Below are positions 8,779 through 17,685 of a stretch of DNA of 64,000 nucleotides, piece by piece. The notes below the pieces were generated by a model, which was given only the letters and a program-made list of their open reading frames with translations, had not been told where the DNA came from and did no database searches. A program made the translations under genes and the position numbers. Within the stretch, counting starts at the first letter, position 1; the number at the start of each line of letters is the position of its first letter. The DNA is from Maribellus luteus (lineage in GTDB: Bacteria > Bacteroidota > Bacteroidia > Bacteroidales > Prolixibacteraceae): NCBI RefSeq assembly GCF_003576475.1, contig NZ_QWGR01000003.1, positions 1 to 64,000 on the forward strand. Reading direction: 5' to 3'.

Positions 8779-10011
8779 TTATTTTCTGGATAAGGGTTTT
8801 ATCTTTTTCTCGATTGTTACAACACTCCCTGAGATTCGGTAGGTAAATCCAGAGGCATCTCCCAGAACGATCATAACATCTTCCAAAGATTTCTCCAAAT
8901 CAAGCTTCCCGGAAATTTTATCATCGCCAGGATAGTTATCGGGCATTTGAAATTTCACATTATAATATCTCTCTACTTTATGAAGGACAGAACTCAGGCT
9001 TTCTCTCGAATACTTCAACCACCCATAAGTCCAGGAAATATAGTTATCAACATTTGTTTCGCTGGTAACAGTGATTGTATTCTGTTCTTTTTTGAAACTC
9101 GCTTTTTGATCGGGCGTCAAAACCATCTCTTTTTTTGCCAGTCCTAATAATTTAGTCTGACTAACTGCAACACTTCCTTCTAGGAGAACTGTTTCAATCG
9201 TTTTATCGGCAGGGTATGCAGAAACGTTAAAATGAGTTCCCAAAACCCTTACATCCAAATCACCGGTTTTCACAATAAACGGTCTTTGTTCATTTCGGGT
9301 AACCTTGAAACAAGCTTCCCCCTCCAGATAAACTTCACGTACATCTTTCGAAAAACTTGAAGGAAATGCCAGGCGGCTTCCGGCGTTAAGCCATACTTTG
9401 GTTCCATCGGCCAGCAGCAATTCCGAACTTTTACCGTAAGGAATTACCACCTCGTTCATTTCTGTTTTTTTCTTTTGGTCGCGCTTAAGCTCCACCAGAT
9501 TAATGATGCTGTCATTTACAATCACCTGTTTCTCCGTGTCATTTACCCTGATCGCAGAATGCTTTTGCTCCAGCGGAATTTCCTCTCCGGAAGAAAGCAC
9601 CATGTGTCCGTTGGGGTTTTCGCTGCCGAGAGACGAAGAAAAATGATACACTGCATCTTTCTTAATCAAATAAAAGTATCCTCCCAAGCCGATGGAAACG
9701 ACCAGCAAAACCGATGCAGCCCATGACAAGCGACTCCACAGTTCTCTTTTTTGGGACTTCTTTTTCCGGGATTGATGGTGCCGGTCAATATCTCGCCACA
9801 TGGAAAGAAGAGCATCTTCTCCCAACTCGTCATGCGTGTCGGCCAATAAATGAATTATTTCGCGGGCCTCTTTTACTTTATTCCTGAACTCCGGATGTTG
9901 CTCCAGAAAAACTTTCCACTCCCTGTCATTCTTGTTATTTAAAATCCAGGCAATGAAGTCCTTTTCTTCAAGCAGTTGTTCGGTGCTGTATTCCAAAAAT
10001 CGTTGCTCCAT
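8779..10011 (-). CDS. FecR-family anti-sigma factor
   Basis: The ATG at 10011 (MEQRFLEYSTEQ) gives 410 residues. An upstream in-frame TTG at 10044 is less likely. The cytoplasmic N-terminal region is helical. One membrane segment (LSWAASVLLVVSIGLGGYFY) lies near residues 100-125. It is followed by a periplasmic FecR domain (VVIPYGKSSELLLADGTKVWLNAGS, EVYLEGEACFKV, DVRVLGTHFNVSAY) and a C-terminal DUF4974-like domain. Family knowledge: FecR binds the STN domain of the cognate SusC/FecA transporter and controls the ECF sigma factor. The gene lies between the sigma gene and susC, all co-directional, so a three-part trans-envelope signalling system is likely. Confidence 0.93.
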   Translation of the reverse strand: MEQRFLEYSTEQLLEEKDFIAWILNNKNDREWKVFLEQHPEFRNKVKEAREIIHLLADTHDELGEDALLSMWRDIDRHHQSRKKKSQKRELWSRLSWAASVLLVVSIGLGGYFYLIKKDAVYHFSSSLGSENPNGHMVLSSGEEIPLEQKHSAIRVNDTEKQVIVNDSIINLVELKRDQKKKTEMNEVVIPYGKSSELLLADGTKVWLNAGSRLAFPSSFSKDVREVYLEGEACFKVTRNEQRPFIVKTGDLDVRVLGTHFNVSAYPADKTIETVLLEGSVAVSQTKLLGLAKKEMVLTPDQKASFKKEQNTITVTSETNVDNYISWTYGWLKYSRESLSSVLHKVERYYNVKFQMPDNYPGDDKISGKLDLEKSLEDVMIVLGDASGFTYRISGSVVTIEKKIKPLSRK

Positions 10012-10157
10012 CTTTACAGGCGTTTGTAAAGTATAAAGGCACAATTGGATTCTTTGTGGACAAAAAAATCAGACTTTTTTTTAAAAAAAATTATTGGGGT
10101 AGGATCTCTTATCGTTTCGCAGACAGGAAACAGCCTGAGACAATGCAAAAATTGCAC

Positions 10158-10751
10158 TCAAAACATGACTTTATCTTTCTGAAAAAAACTGAGGAAAAGC
10201 ACAAACATGTCTGAAGAAACAAGTATTTCTTTTAAACCTTTCAAAGCCCGTGAAACCTGCTTCCTGGCAGAGTCATACTGTATTTGCATTATTTCGCAAA
10301 TCTGATCGTAATCAAAATTACACGAAAACTTGTAAAACAGTATTTCACGCTGTTTCGGACTCAGCTTTGCCAGTGCCTTTTTCACGGTTTGTTCCCGGTG
10401 AGACAGTTCCTCCTTATCAATGAGTTCGTGTTCTGCCGAATAAATAATTTCCGCCTTTAAAACTTCATTATCAGAATAACTCAGCGGTGCTTTTTGTTTT
10501 ATTGCGTCGGCTAATCGTCGCCTAAAAGAAGCCATTAAATAAAAGCGGATATTGTCGGTTGTTCCAAGACTCTCTCTGGTACTTATCAAATAAAAAAACA
10601 AGTCCTGAATAACATCTTTGATCATTTCCTCATCCTGAGAAAATTTTCGTCCATAGCAAAAAAGGAATGGGGTATATTGGAAATAAATATGGGAAAGTGC
10701 ATAATCTTCACCCTTACGAAAATCATCCCATATCTGTTTATCCTCCTTCAT
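10158..10751 (-). CDS. ECF-type RNA polymerase sigma factor of the glycan locus
   Basis: This 197-residue sigma-70 family protein has a region 2 (core-binding and -10 recognition, around FSQDEEMIKDVIQDLFFYL) and a region 4 helix-turn-helix (LSPKQREILFYKFSCNFDYDQICEIM, then YDSARKQVSRALKGLKEIL). It resembles the Bacteroidota ECF sigma factors paired with FecR. It should direct transcription of the downstream susC operon once FecR is relieved by transport-coupled signalling. A 146-bp gap separates it from fecR. The C-terminal tail after region 4 (FVLFLSFFQKDKVMF) is hydrophobic and unusual, but short. Confidence 0.93.
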   Translation of the reverse strand: MKEDKQIWDDFRKGEDYALSHIYFQYTPFLFCYGRKFSQDEEMIKDVIQDLFFYLISTRESLGTTDNIRFYLMASFRRRLADAIKQKAPLSYSDNEVLKAEIIYSAEHELIDKEELSHREQTVKKALAKLSPKQREILFYKFSCNFDYDQICEIMQIQYDSARKQVSRALKGLKEILVSSDMFVLFLSFFQKDKVMF

Positions 10752-10990
10752 GTCATATAGCCAGGCAAGCTTTTTTTAAAATTGGTTAGTGTCCGGCTAA
10801 AGTATGCAAAAAGAAAGTACAAGCATCACTTTTGCCCTAAAATTGAAGATTGATTTTTCAGAAAGCTGCGATATCTGCACCTCACAGACCACACCAATAG
10901 TAAGAATCAAAAATCCCGGAAGTAGCAGAAGATGCAGGAAAATAATACATAAGCAAAAACAGAAAACACCGAATGGTTTCCGGTCTATGC
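10752..10990. other. Intergenic region between the dcw cluster end and the sigma gene
   Basis: About 240 bp without a convincing gene. It must hold the minus-strand promoter of the ECF sigma gene; a TACTTTAG element near 10792-10799 is a weak -7 candidate. The short plus-strand open frame here has no recognisable protein features. Confidence 0.4.
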
Positions 10991-11019
10991 AAAAGTCAAA
11001 AGGCCGGAAAAACCGGCCT
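10991..11019 (-). terminator. Intrinsic terminator of the dcw operon
   Basis: A perfect AGGCCGG / CCGGCCT stem with a five-base loop is followed on the minus strand by TTTTGACTTTT. It sits about 40 bp after the yqeY stop codon and closes the roughly 17-kb division and wall cluster. Confidence 0.8.
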
Positions 11020-11056
11020 CTTATGCTGAAATAGTTCTGTATGGATTATTACGGTC

Positions 11057-11506
11057 CTAGCTTAAAAGCTCTTTTACTTTTGCTGAAATATCTTTGCCGT
11101 CGGCCTGTCCAGCCAGTTTTTTGGAAGCAATCCCCATTACTTTTCCCATGTCTTTCATCGAAGTGGCACCCACTTCTTCTACGATGGCTTTCACCACAGC
11201 GCTTAGTTCTTCATCCGACATTTTCGCCGGCAAATACTGCTCATACACAGCTACCTGTGCCATTTCCTGCTCGTACAGGTCTTCCCTTCCCTGTTGCTTG
11301 AATATGGCTGCTGCATCGCTTCCCTGTTTGGCCAGTTTGGAAATGATCTGCAAAGCTTCCTCGTCGCTCAGTTCGTCGCCGGCACCTTTGACAGATTTGG
11401 CTTCCAGCATTACTTTTTTGATTCCGCGGATGGCTTCCAGCTTTTCCTTTTCGCGTGCTTTCATCGCCTCCTTGATATCGTTGTTGATTTGATCGAATAA
11501 TGACAT
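11057..11506 (-). CDS. GatB/YqeY domain-containing protein
   Basis: This 149-residue protein has the YqeY pattern: MSLFDQINNDIKEAMKAREKEKLEAIR at the start, EQYLPAKMSDEEL in the middle and GKVMGIASKKLAGQADGK near the end. YqeY resembles the C-terminal tRNA-binding-like domain of the GatB amidotransferase subunit; its cellular role is not firmly established. It lies 13 bp after the second ftsZ and before the terminator, so it is the last gene of the dcw transcript. A yqeY gene after ftsZ is a familiar arrangement in Bacteroidota, to my knowledge. Confidence 0.9.
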   Translation of the reverse strand: MSLFDQINNDIKEAMKAREKEKLEAIRGIKKVMLEAKSVKGAGDELSDEEALQIISKLAKQGSDAAAIFKQQGREDLYEQEMAQVAVYEQYLPAKMSDEELSAVVKAIVEEVGATSMKDMGKVMGIASKKLAGQADGKDISAKVKELLS

Positions 11507-11519
11507 AACGTTTGTTTTT

Positions 11520-12908
11520 TTAGTCTACTTTATCGTGTAAATAACTATTACGGTCTGAAATCTGGTTGTTCCTGTTCACCGAATACTTCGACGGCTTTTT
11601 CTGAAACTTCGGGTCGTTCATCCGAATCTGGCGCCGGCGGTAAGCCGGAATCTTATCCAGGTCGTCCATATCTTCCTCGCTTAGCGTCGAATAATCGGAC
11701 AGGTCAAGTTCTTTCTCCGGAGTACTACGTTTACGACTGGTGGTAGGATACAGGTTTTCAAATTCCATGTCCTCGATCTCCCGTTCTTTCCGGATATCGA
11801 ATTCAAAGGTTTTCTGACCAGCCGTTTGCCCCTGTGTATGTTTGGCATGACCGGCGGTATTGTCGCCTCCGGTGCTTACGTCGTCTGAAAGATACACTCT
11901 TTCCTTTTGCGGACTGTTTTCGTGAATACCGGAAAGGATGCTGCTCGGAAAGCCTGTGGCAATCACCGTCACTGAAAGCTCTTCGTCAAGGCTTTCATCA
12001 ATACCGTTTCCCCAGATCAGGTCGGCGTCAAAACCGGCTTTGTTTTGAACGTAATCCGTAATACGTCCCACTTCGGCCATGGTAACTTCCTTTTCGCCCG
12101 ATGTTATTTGAATCAGCACATTTCGTGCGCCGCGAATATCGTTGTTGTTCAACAAGGGTGAATTCAATGCCTGTTCCACTGCTTCTTCCGCCCGGTTATC
12201 GCCCACTGCCACCCCGGTTCCCATCACAGCCATCCCGCTTTTGCGCATCACCGTTTCCACATCGGCAAAATCGACGTTGATATAGCCGGGCACCGTAATA
12301 ATTTCAGCAATGCCTTTGGCGGCAGTCGATAATATGTTGTCGGCTCTCAGAAAGGCTTCCGATATGCCAAAGTCGCCGTACATTTCGCGAATGCGTTCGT
12401 TGTTGATCACCAGCAGCGAATCCACGTATTTTTCCAGTTCCCTGATGCCTTCGTAGGCCTGCTTGATTCTTCGTCTTCCCTCGTTTCGGAAGGGGATGGT
12501 AACTATGGCCACCGTAAGGTATCCCTTTTCGTGACACGCCTGCGCAATTACCGGCGCTGCTCCGGTTCCGGTACCACCGCCCATTCCGGCGGTAATAAAT
12601 ACCATCTTGGTATTTTTCTCCAGTGCCTTTTTAACATCCTCAATGTTTTCGATGGCGGCCTGCCGTCCCATTTCCGGCTTGTTCCCGGCCCCACGTCCTT
12701 CGGTAAGCGTGGCGCCCAGCTGTACTTTTAAGCGGATCGGGCTGTTTTCCATCGCCTGGGCATCGGTGTTGCAAATCATGTAACCTACATCACGGATTCC
12801 ATGCTCGTGCATGTGATTAACGGCATTTCCTCCGCCTCCTCCAACTCCCACTATTTTTATTACCGTTCCCGGTTCTTCCTTTAGATTAAAATTTGCCAGT
12901 TCTTCCAT
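11520..12908 (-). CDS. ftsZ: Cell division protein FtsZ, second tandem copy
   Basis: This 462-residue tubulin-like GTPase has the nucleotide-binding GVGGGGGNAVNHM near residue 21, the tubulin signature GGGTGTGAAP at 110-119 and the T7 catalytic loop N211-V-D213-F-A-D216, so it should bind and hydrolyse GTP when polymerised. After about residue 320 comes a long polar linker, then DKIPAYRRRQIRM and a C-terminal tail ending SYLHDKVD. It lies 29 bp downstream of another complete ftsZ and differs from it mainly in the linker and tail. Nothing suggests a pseudogene. Which of the two is the main Z-ring protein cannot be told from the sequence. Confidence 0.96.
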   Translation of the reverse strand: MEELANFNLKEEPGTVIKIVGVGGGGGNAVNHMHEHGIRDVGYMICNTDAQAMENSPIRLKVQLGATLTEGRGAGNKPEMGRQAAIENIEDVKKALEKNTKMVFITAGMGGGTGTGAAPVIAQACHEKGYLTVAIVTIPFRNEGRRRIKQAYEGIRELEKYVDSLLVINNERIREMYGDFGISEAFLRADNILSTAAKGIAEIITVPGYINVDFADVETVMRKSGMAVMGTGVAVGDNRAEEAVEQALNSPLLNNNDIRGARNVLIQITSGEKEVTMAEVGRITDYVQNKAGFDADLIWGNGIDESLDEELSVTVIATGFPSSILSGIHENSPQKERVYLSDDVSTGGDNTAGHAKHTQGQTAGQKTFEFDIRKEREIEDMEFENLYPTTSRKRSTPEKELDLSDYSTLSEEDMDDLDKIPAYRRRQIRMNDPKFQKKPSKYSVNRNNQISDRNSYLHDKVD

Positions 12909-12937
12909 TTTCCAGTCATTAAAAGGGTTAAGTGGTA

Positions 12938-14248
12938 TTAATCCATCGATTGGTCATCTTCTTCAAAAAACTTGCTCAAACCAAAGTTCTTAAAGAACCA
13001 GTTATCTACGTTCGATTCAGCCACCGGCTCATCCCTTGTGCTTTTATCCTTCTTCTCTCGCTTGGCTTTTTTTTCTTTTTTTCTGTCGTATTCCTGTTTC
13101 GGAGGCCTGATGATGATCGTTTCTTCAGGTTCCGGCGCATAGTCAACGGTTTCCTCTTCGTCCTCTTCCAGATCACGGTTACTGAAATCGAAACTCACAA
13201 AGCCTTCGTTGCTTTTCTCTTCTTCTTCCAGGTCAAACTTTTGAGTTTCCTGTGCGGGCTGCAACACCCGGTTCGGGTTGGTCACAAAACCCGTAGCCAA
13301 AATGGTTACGCTGATTTTGTCTCCCAGCCGGTCATCATAACCGTTCCCCCAGATAATGTCTGCCTCCTGTCCTGCTTTTTCCTGCAGCGCTTCAATAATT
13401 TCACCGATCTCTCCAATTCTTACTTCCTCGTTTCCGGAAATAATATTCAGCAGAATATTTTTAGTGCCGAAAATATCGTTGCTGTCAAGCAGCGGCGACT
13501 CCAAAGCTGCCTGTACCGCGTCCATCGCACGTCCTTCGCCGGTTGCAAAACCGGTTCCCATAATGAAAACGTCGCTTTTGTGCATTACAGTATGCACATC
13601 AGTATAATCGATGTTTACGTTTCCGTGAACCGTAATGATCTCGGCAACTCCCTTTACCGCTGTAGCAATAATGTTGTCAGCCATTTTAAAGGCTTTGCTC
13701 GCCGGCAAGTCGCCATAAATATTGTGTAGCCTGTCGTTGCTGATCACCAGCATACTGTCGACAGATTCTTTTAACTTTTTGATACCTTCCTGCGCCTGGT
13801 CGTACCGTTTCCGTCCTTCGGCAGGCGAAGGAATGGTTACCACCGCAATGGTGAGAATGTCCAGCTCACGTGCCAGTGCAGCAATCACAGGCGCAGCTCC
13901 TGTTCCGGTTCCACCGCCCATTCCAGCGGCGATAAACAACATCTTGGTATTATCCTGCAGAACCTTTTTCAGGTCTTCATAGTTTTCACGGGCTGCTTCT
14001 TCGCCCATTTCGGGTTTATTCCCCGCTCCCCGTCCTTCAGTAAGCGTAACGCCCAGCTGTATTTTTACGGGAACCGGGCTGTTTTCCAGTGCCTGCGCAT
14101 CGGTATTGCAAATAATGTAGTCAACCCCTCTAATGCCTTCTTCGTACATGTGATTGACCGCATTGCAGCCAGCACCTCCCGCACCTATCACCTTAATAAT
14201 GGAAGAGGTTGCTTTTGGAAATTGAAAGTTTACGAATTCTTCGGCCAT
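12938..14248 (-). CDS. ftsZ: Cell division protein FtsZ, first tandem copy
   Basis: At 436 residues this has all FtsZ GTPase features: GAGGAGCNAVNHM near 22, GGGTGTGAAP at 111-120 and the T7 loop N212-I-D214-Y-T-D217. It directly follows ftsA (11 bp), the canonical ftsZ position. Its C-terminal region differs from the second copy: an acidic stretch (LEEDEEETVDY), a strongly basic lysine-rich coil (RKKEKKAKREKKDK) and a hydrophobic tail, NWFFKNFGLSKFFEED. The tail may contact FtsA or membrane partners. The high sequence similarity in the GTPase domain suggests that it could co-polymerise with the second copy; that is inference. Confidence 0.96.
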   Translation of the reverse strand: MAEEFVNFQFPKATSSIIKVIGAGGAGCNAVNHMYEEGIRGVDYIICNTDAQALENSPVPVKIQLGVTLTEGRGAGNKPEMGEEAARENYEDLKKVLQDNTKMLFIAAGMGGGTGTGAAPVIAALARELDILTIAVVTIPSPAEGRKRYDQAQEGIKKLKESVDSMLVISNDRLHNIYGDLPASKAFKMADNIIATAVKGVAEIITVHGNVNIDYTDVHTVMHKSDVFIMGTGFATGEGRAMDAVQAALESPLLDSNDIFGTKNILLNIISGNEEVRIGEIGEIIEALQEKAGQEADIIWGNGYDDRLGDKISVTILATGFVTNPNRVLQPAQETQKFDLEEEEKSNEGFVSFDFSNRDLEEDEEETVDYAPEPEETIIIRPPKQEYDRKKEKKAKREKKDKSTRDEPVAESNVDNWFFKNFGLSKFFEEDDQSMD

Positions 14249-14259
14249 ATTGTGATTTT

Positions 14260-15549
14260 TTAATTTAATTCTGCATCTGAACCATCGGTATCAAAAAGAT
14301 TGAGCGCCCCCTGTACTACATCTTTGAAGAGCGGCCCAAAACGGCGTTCCTTTTTCTTGCTGCTTTTTACCTGCACCCGTTCTGTAACGGTTCCGGTTCC
14401 GGTTGAACTCAGCATTAATTTTAAAGTCCCCAGTGCGGTAAAAAGTTCAGGATTGCGAAATTCTTCCTTGCGGTTTACCGGGTGAATAACGGGATGGGCA
14501 TTCCGGGCGTCCATGGCGGTTTTGAATTTCACCAGCGATATCATGTTGTCCAGTTTTGCCGTGCCTCCGGTTATAACAATTCCTGATCCGAGGTTGTTTT
14601 CGATCCCCGATTTTTCAATCTGAATATTCACACACTCGATGATCTCTTCCAGGCGGGCCTGAATAATATAAGCCAGGCTTTTAAAGGAAATATCGCGCGG
14701 TTCCCAGCCGTTCTCTCCGGCTATGGTTACTACTTTCTGTTCGTCGGCAAAATCGCCCATTGCCTGCCCGTATTTTACTTTTAGCAGCTCGGCCTTTTTC
14801 AGGAAGATCGAGCATCCTTCTTTTATGTCGTTTGTCACTACCTGTCCTCCAAAAGGAACTACCGCAGTGTGTTTTAGAACGTTGTCCTGAAAAACCGCAA
14901 TATTGGTGGTACCGGCGCCAAAGTCCATCACAATTACGCCCACCTCTTTTTCTTCGGAACTTAATACTGCTTCCGAAACAGCCAGCGAAGCATGAACGAT
15001 TTCGCCCAGTTCAACCCCCGCTTTGTCAAAAACCAGCTTCAGGTTGTTTACGTATTGTGTGGGCATTACCACCAGCTTAAAGTTGGCTTCAATCTTACGG
15101 CCGGTACTGCCTACCGGTTTTTCCACTTCGTGTTCGTCGTCGATAATGTACGAAGTAGGGATCACCTGCACCACTTTGTAGTCCTGCTGAATCTCCACTC
15201 TTTCGGCTTCGTCGAGCAGACGCTGAACATCGGGGGCAGTTACAAAGCCTTCACCCGAAGTAAGCGAGGTTGCGCGGTAATCGATGGTTTGCATTTTAGA
15301 TCCGGCAAATGCAACGTGCACCTGCTCCGGCTTTTCGTCCAGCTGGTTTTCGAGCAGGTCAAGCAAATCACCGAGCGCCTCGGCAGCCTCCTCAATGTTT
15401 ACAATTACCCCCCGTTTTATTCCTTTGGAGGATATTTGAGCTGTGCCCAGTATTTCCATTTTACCCAGCTCCGTTAGTTTTCCGGCCAGCGCCACCATTT
15501 TTGACGTGCCCAGGTCAACCACCACCGAAAAATTCTGTTTTGAAGCCAT
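14260..15549 (-). CDS. ftsA: Cell division protein FtsA
   Basis: This 429-residue actin-like ATPase tethers FtsZ filaments to the membrane. It shows the phosphate-1 motif VDLGTSKMVAL near residue 11, the SHS2 insertion typical of FtsA, the phosphate-2 motif VMDFGAGTTNIAVF near 207 and the adenosine motif GIVITGGTAKLDNM. The C-terminal RFGPLFKDVVQGALNLF can form an amphipathic helix for membrane binding, followed by a short acidic end. It starts 2 bp after ftsQ stops and precedes the two ftsZ genes, so it is in the dcw operon. Whether it serves both FtsZ proteins is an open question. Confidence 0.97.
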   Translation of the reverse strand: MASKQNFSVVVDLGTSKMVALAGKLTELGKMEILGTAQISSKGIKRGVIVNIEEAAEALGDLLDLLENQLDEKPEQVHVAFAGSKMQTIDYRATSLTSGEGFVTAPDVQRLLDEAERVEIQQDYKVVQVIPTSYIIDDEHEVEKPVGSTGRKIEANFKLVVMPTQYVNNLKLVFDKAGVELGEIVHASLAVSEAVLSSEEKEVGVIVMDFGAGTTNIAVFQDNVLKHTAVVPFGGQVVTNDIKEGCSIFLKKAELLKVKYGQAMGDFADEQKVVTIAGENGWEPRDISFKSLAYIIQARLEEIIECVNIQIEKSGIENNLGSGIVITGGTAKLDNMISLVKFKTAMDARNAHPVIHPVNRKEEFRNPELFTALGTLKLMLSSTGTGTVTERVQVKSSKKKERRFGPLFKDVVQGALNLFDTDGSDAELN

Positions 15550-15551
15550 AA

Positions 15552-16301
15552 TTACCTTCTTTTAGCAATCACCTGATTCTTATATTTTAAACTAATCGAC
15601 TCGTATTTGTTCCAGTTTCTGTTGGCCAGTACCTGTTTGTAAAAAGCCTTCATGTTCCGGAATTTTTCCTGAAAATTATCAGGAGCTCCCAACTCTATTA
15701 AATGATCGCCCATCAACGGTGTCAGTATGATATCGCCGTTGGGCTCCACGTGCACCTGCTCAATCTGCGCATTCCAGAACTCATCGCCGGTGATAAACAA
15801 CACACACGGCAGCAACTGTTCTTTTGCGTAGGTAGTATCGATGCTTCCGGTAGCCACCAGCACCTGCGCCGGATAGGTGGACGACACCGGAAAACGGTGT
15901 GCATACTCATCCAGGTAATACGAGCTGGTACTTGTAATCACCCGTACTACCGGCTCGCGGTGTTTCACCCGCACGGTCAGTATTCCGGAGAACGATGAAC
16001 TGTCTTTGGCAACCGTTTTGTAAACCTCGGCTTTAAAAACAGCGGCCTGCTTTTCTACGGCAGCCTCCAGTTTCTCTGCGTCGATCTGATCAAAGGTTTT
16101 TCCAACAATGTCTTTGTCCGTTTTCTTAACCACCCGCCGGATCACCTCTTTGTTTAGCGTGATCTTGTCATCGGATTCATACTCAACACGGACAGTTTTA
16201 CACAGAACTCCGGAGTATTTCATGGACGTGAAAGCCAGTGTTATTACCATGAACAACACCACCAGCAAAGCACCTCCTATTTTCCAAAGTTTTTTAAACA
16301 C
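15552..16301 (-). CDS. ftsQ: Cell division protein FtsQ
   Basis: A single-pass membrane protein with a short cytoplasmic part, one membrane segment (GGALLVVLFMVITLAF) and a periplasmic POTRA-like plus beta domain (VEYESDDKITLNKEVIRRVV). No ATG is available before the membrane segment. The GTG at 16301 overlaps the murC stop (GTGTTTAA) and gives 249 residues; an in-frame TTG at 16328 would add nine. FtsQ links the FtsB/FtsL complex with the ring and is always found between murC and ftsA in this cluster type. Sequence similarity within FtsQ is low, so position strengthens the call. Confidence 0.88.
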   Translation of the reverse strand: MFKKLWKIGGALLVVLFMVITLAFTSMKYSGVLCKTVRVEYESDDKITLNKEVIRRVVKKTDKDIVGKTFDQIDAEKLEAAVEKQAAVFKAEVYKTVAKDSSSFSGILTVRVKHREPVVRVITSTSSYYLDEYAHRFPVSSTYPAQVLVATGSIDTTYAKEQLLPCVLFITGDEFWNAQIEQVHVEPNGDIILTPLMGDHLIELGAPDNFQEKFRNMKAFYKQVLANRNWNKYESISLKYKNQVIAKRR

Positions 16302-17685
16302 CTTGTTCCTGTTGTAAAAGTTCCACAATCGGTTTTACCATTCTGTCAATGTCTCCTGCACCCATTGTCAGGATTATTTCATTCTGATCGTTTTTCAGCA
16401 TGTTTTCCAGTTCGCTTTTCTCCATCAGCTGTTTGGCCTCCAGCGTCATTTTATCAAAAATAATTTCGGATGAAACTCCTTTGACGGGTTCTTCCCGTGC
16501 CGGATAAAGCGGCAGTAAAACAGCATGATCCAGCAGATCGAGGCTGGCGGCAAATTCGGCAGCAAAATCGCGTGTGCGCGTGTACAGGTGCGGCTGAAAA
16601 ATACCGGTTACTTTTTTGCCGGGGTAAAGCGCTTTCACCGACGAAATAAAAGCCTTCAACTCTTCCGGGTGATGGGCATAATCGTCGATGTAAATCTTTT
16701 TTTCGGAGCGGAAACGCACATCAAAACGACGGGCCACTCCCTGGTAATCCTGGATTCCGGCTTTTAGCTCGTTGGCGCTCACTCCTGCCAGCCAGGCCAG
16801 CGAAGCTGCCCCGATAGCATTCTCCACATTTACTAGTCCGGGATATTCCATTTTGCAATTGGCAATAATTCCATCCGGCGTTTTCAGGTCGAAACCGTAT
16901 GTGCCGCTTGCCTCATCCAGTTTCAGATTCAATGCAGCAAAATCGGTATCGTCTTTTAAAGAATAGGTGAATACTTGCGCTTTTGTTTTGGAAGTATCCA
17001 GCTCCACTCCTTTTTTAATGACCAGCTTTCCTTCTTCCCGAATCTGGGAAATAAACTTTTCGAACGACTCAACAATCCGTGCTTTGTCGCCGTAAATATC
17101 CAGGTGATCGGCATCCACCGAAGTCACCAGTGCCAGCAAAGGCTGCAAATGCAAAAACGAACGGTCGAACTCGTCGGCTTCGGCCACAATCCACGGCGAT
17201 TCTTCTTTGGGCAAAACCAGGTTGCTTCCAAAATTCTTTGAAATACCGCCCAGAAAAGCGCCACAACCTTTCGGTGTTTTGTTCAAAATATTGGCCACCA
17301 TGGTACTCGTGGTGGTTTTCCCGTGCGTACCTGCCACGGCAATCGCACTCTTTTCGTTGGCAATTAAGCCCAGCACTTTAGCGCGTTTAAACAAACCAAT
17401 GGGCTGGCTTTTAAACCAGTTCAGTTCTTTGTGCTCGTCGGGCAAGGCAGGTGTATAAACCGCAATGGTTTCTGCCGGGTTCCACTTCGACGGAATATTC
17501 CGGATATCGTCTTCAAAGTGCACATCAATCCCCTCTTCCTGCAATGTATCGGTGAGTGCGGTTTGCGTGCGGTCGTAGCCCGCCACATTCTTACCGGTGT
17601 ATTTAAAATACCTGGCAAGAGCGCTCATCCCAATTCCCCCGATTCCGAGGAAATACACATTCTTTATCTTCTCGATGCTCTTCAT
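16294..17685 (-). CDS. murC: UDP-N-acetylmuramate-L-alanine ligase MurC
   Basis: This 463-residue Mur ligase adds L-alanine to UDP-MurNAc, the first amino-acid step of the peptidoglycan stem. It has the N-terminal nucleotide-binding motif LGIGGIGMSALA at 13-24, the ATP loop AGTHGKTTTS at 118-127, and the central EADEFDRSFL and domain-3 DDYAHHPEE motifs of MurC. It overlaps ftsQ at its 3' end and murG by four bases at its 5' end, indicating translational coupling. Confidence 0.97.
   Translation of the reverse strand: MKSIEKIKNVYFLGIGGIGMSALARYFKYTGKNVAGYDRTQTALTDTLQEEGIDVHFEDDIRNIPSKWNPAETIAVYTPALPDEHKELNWFKSQPIGLFKRAKVLGLIANEKSAIAVAGTHGKTTTSTMVANILNKTPKGCGAFLGGISKNFGSNLVLPKEESPWIVAEADEFDRSFLHLQPLLALVTSVDADHLDIYGDKARIVESFEKFISQIREEGKLVIKKGVELDTSKTKAQVFTYSLKDDTDFAALNLKLDEASGTYGFDLKTPDGIIANCKMEYPGLVNVENAIGAASLAWLAGVSANELKAGIQDYQGVARRFDVRFRSEKKIYIDDYAHHPEELKAFISSVKALYPGKKVTGIFQPHLYTRTRDFAAEFAASLDLLDHAVLLPLYPAREEPVKGVSSEIIFDKMTLEAKQLMEKSELENMLKNDQNEIILTMGAGDIDRMVKPIVELLQQEQGV

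Noticed and set aside
10804-11034. Plus-strand 76-codon open frame upstream of yqeY
   Set aside because: It runs through the dcw terminator and has no signal peptide, domain or plausible start context; it is best explained as chance in an intergenic region.
12932-13729. Long plus-strand frame (265 codons) opposite ftsZ
   Set aside because: It is a shadow of the well-supported ftsZ on the minus strand; the translation is Phe-rich low-complexity and matches no protein pattern.
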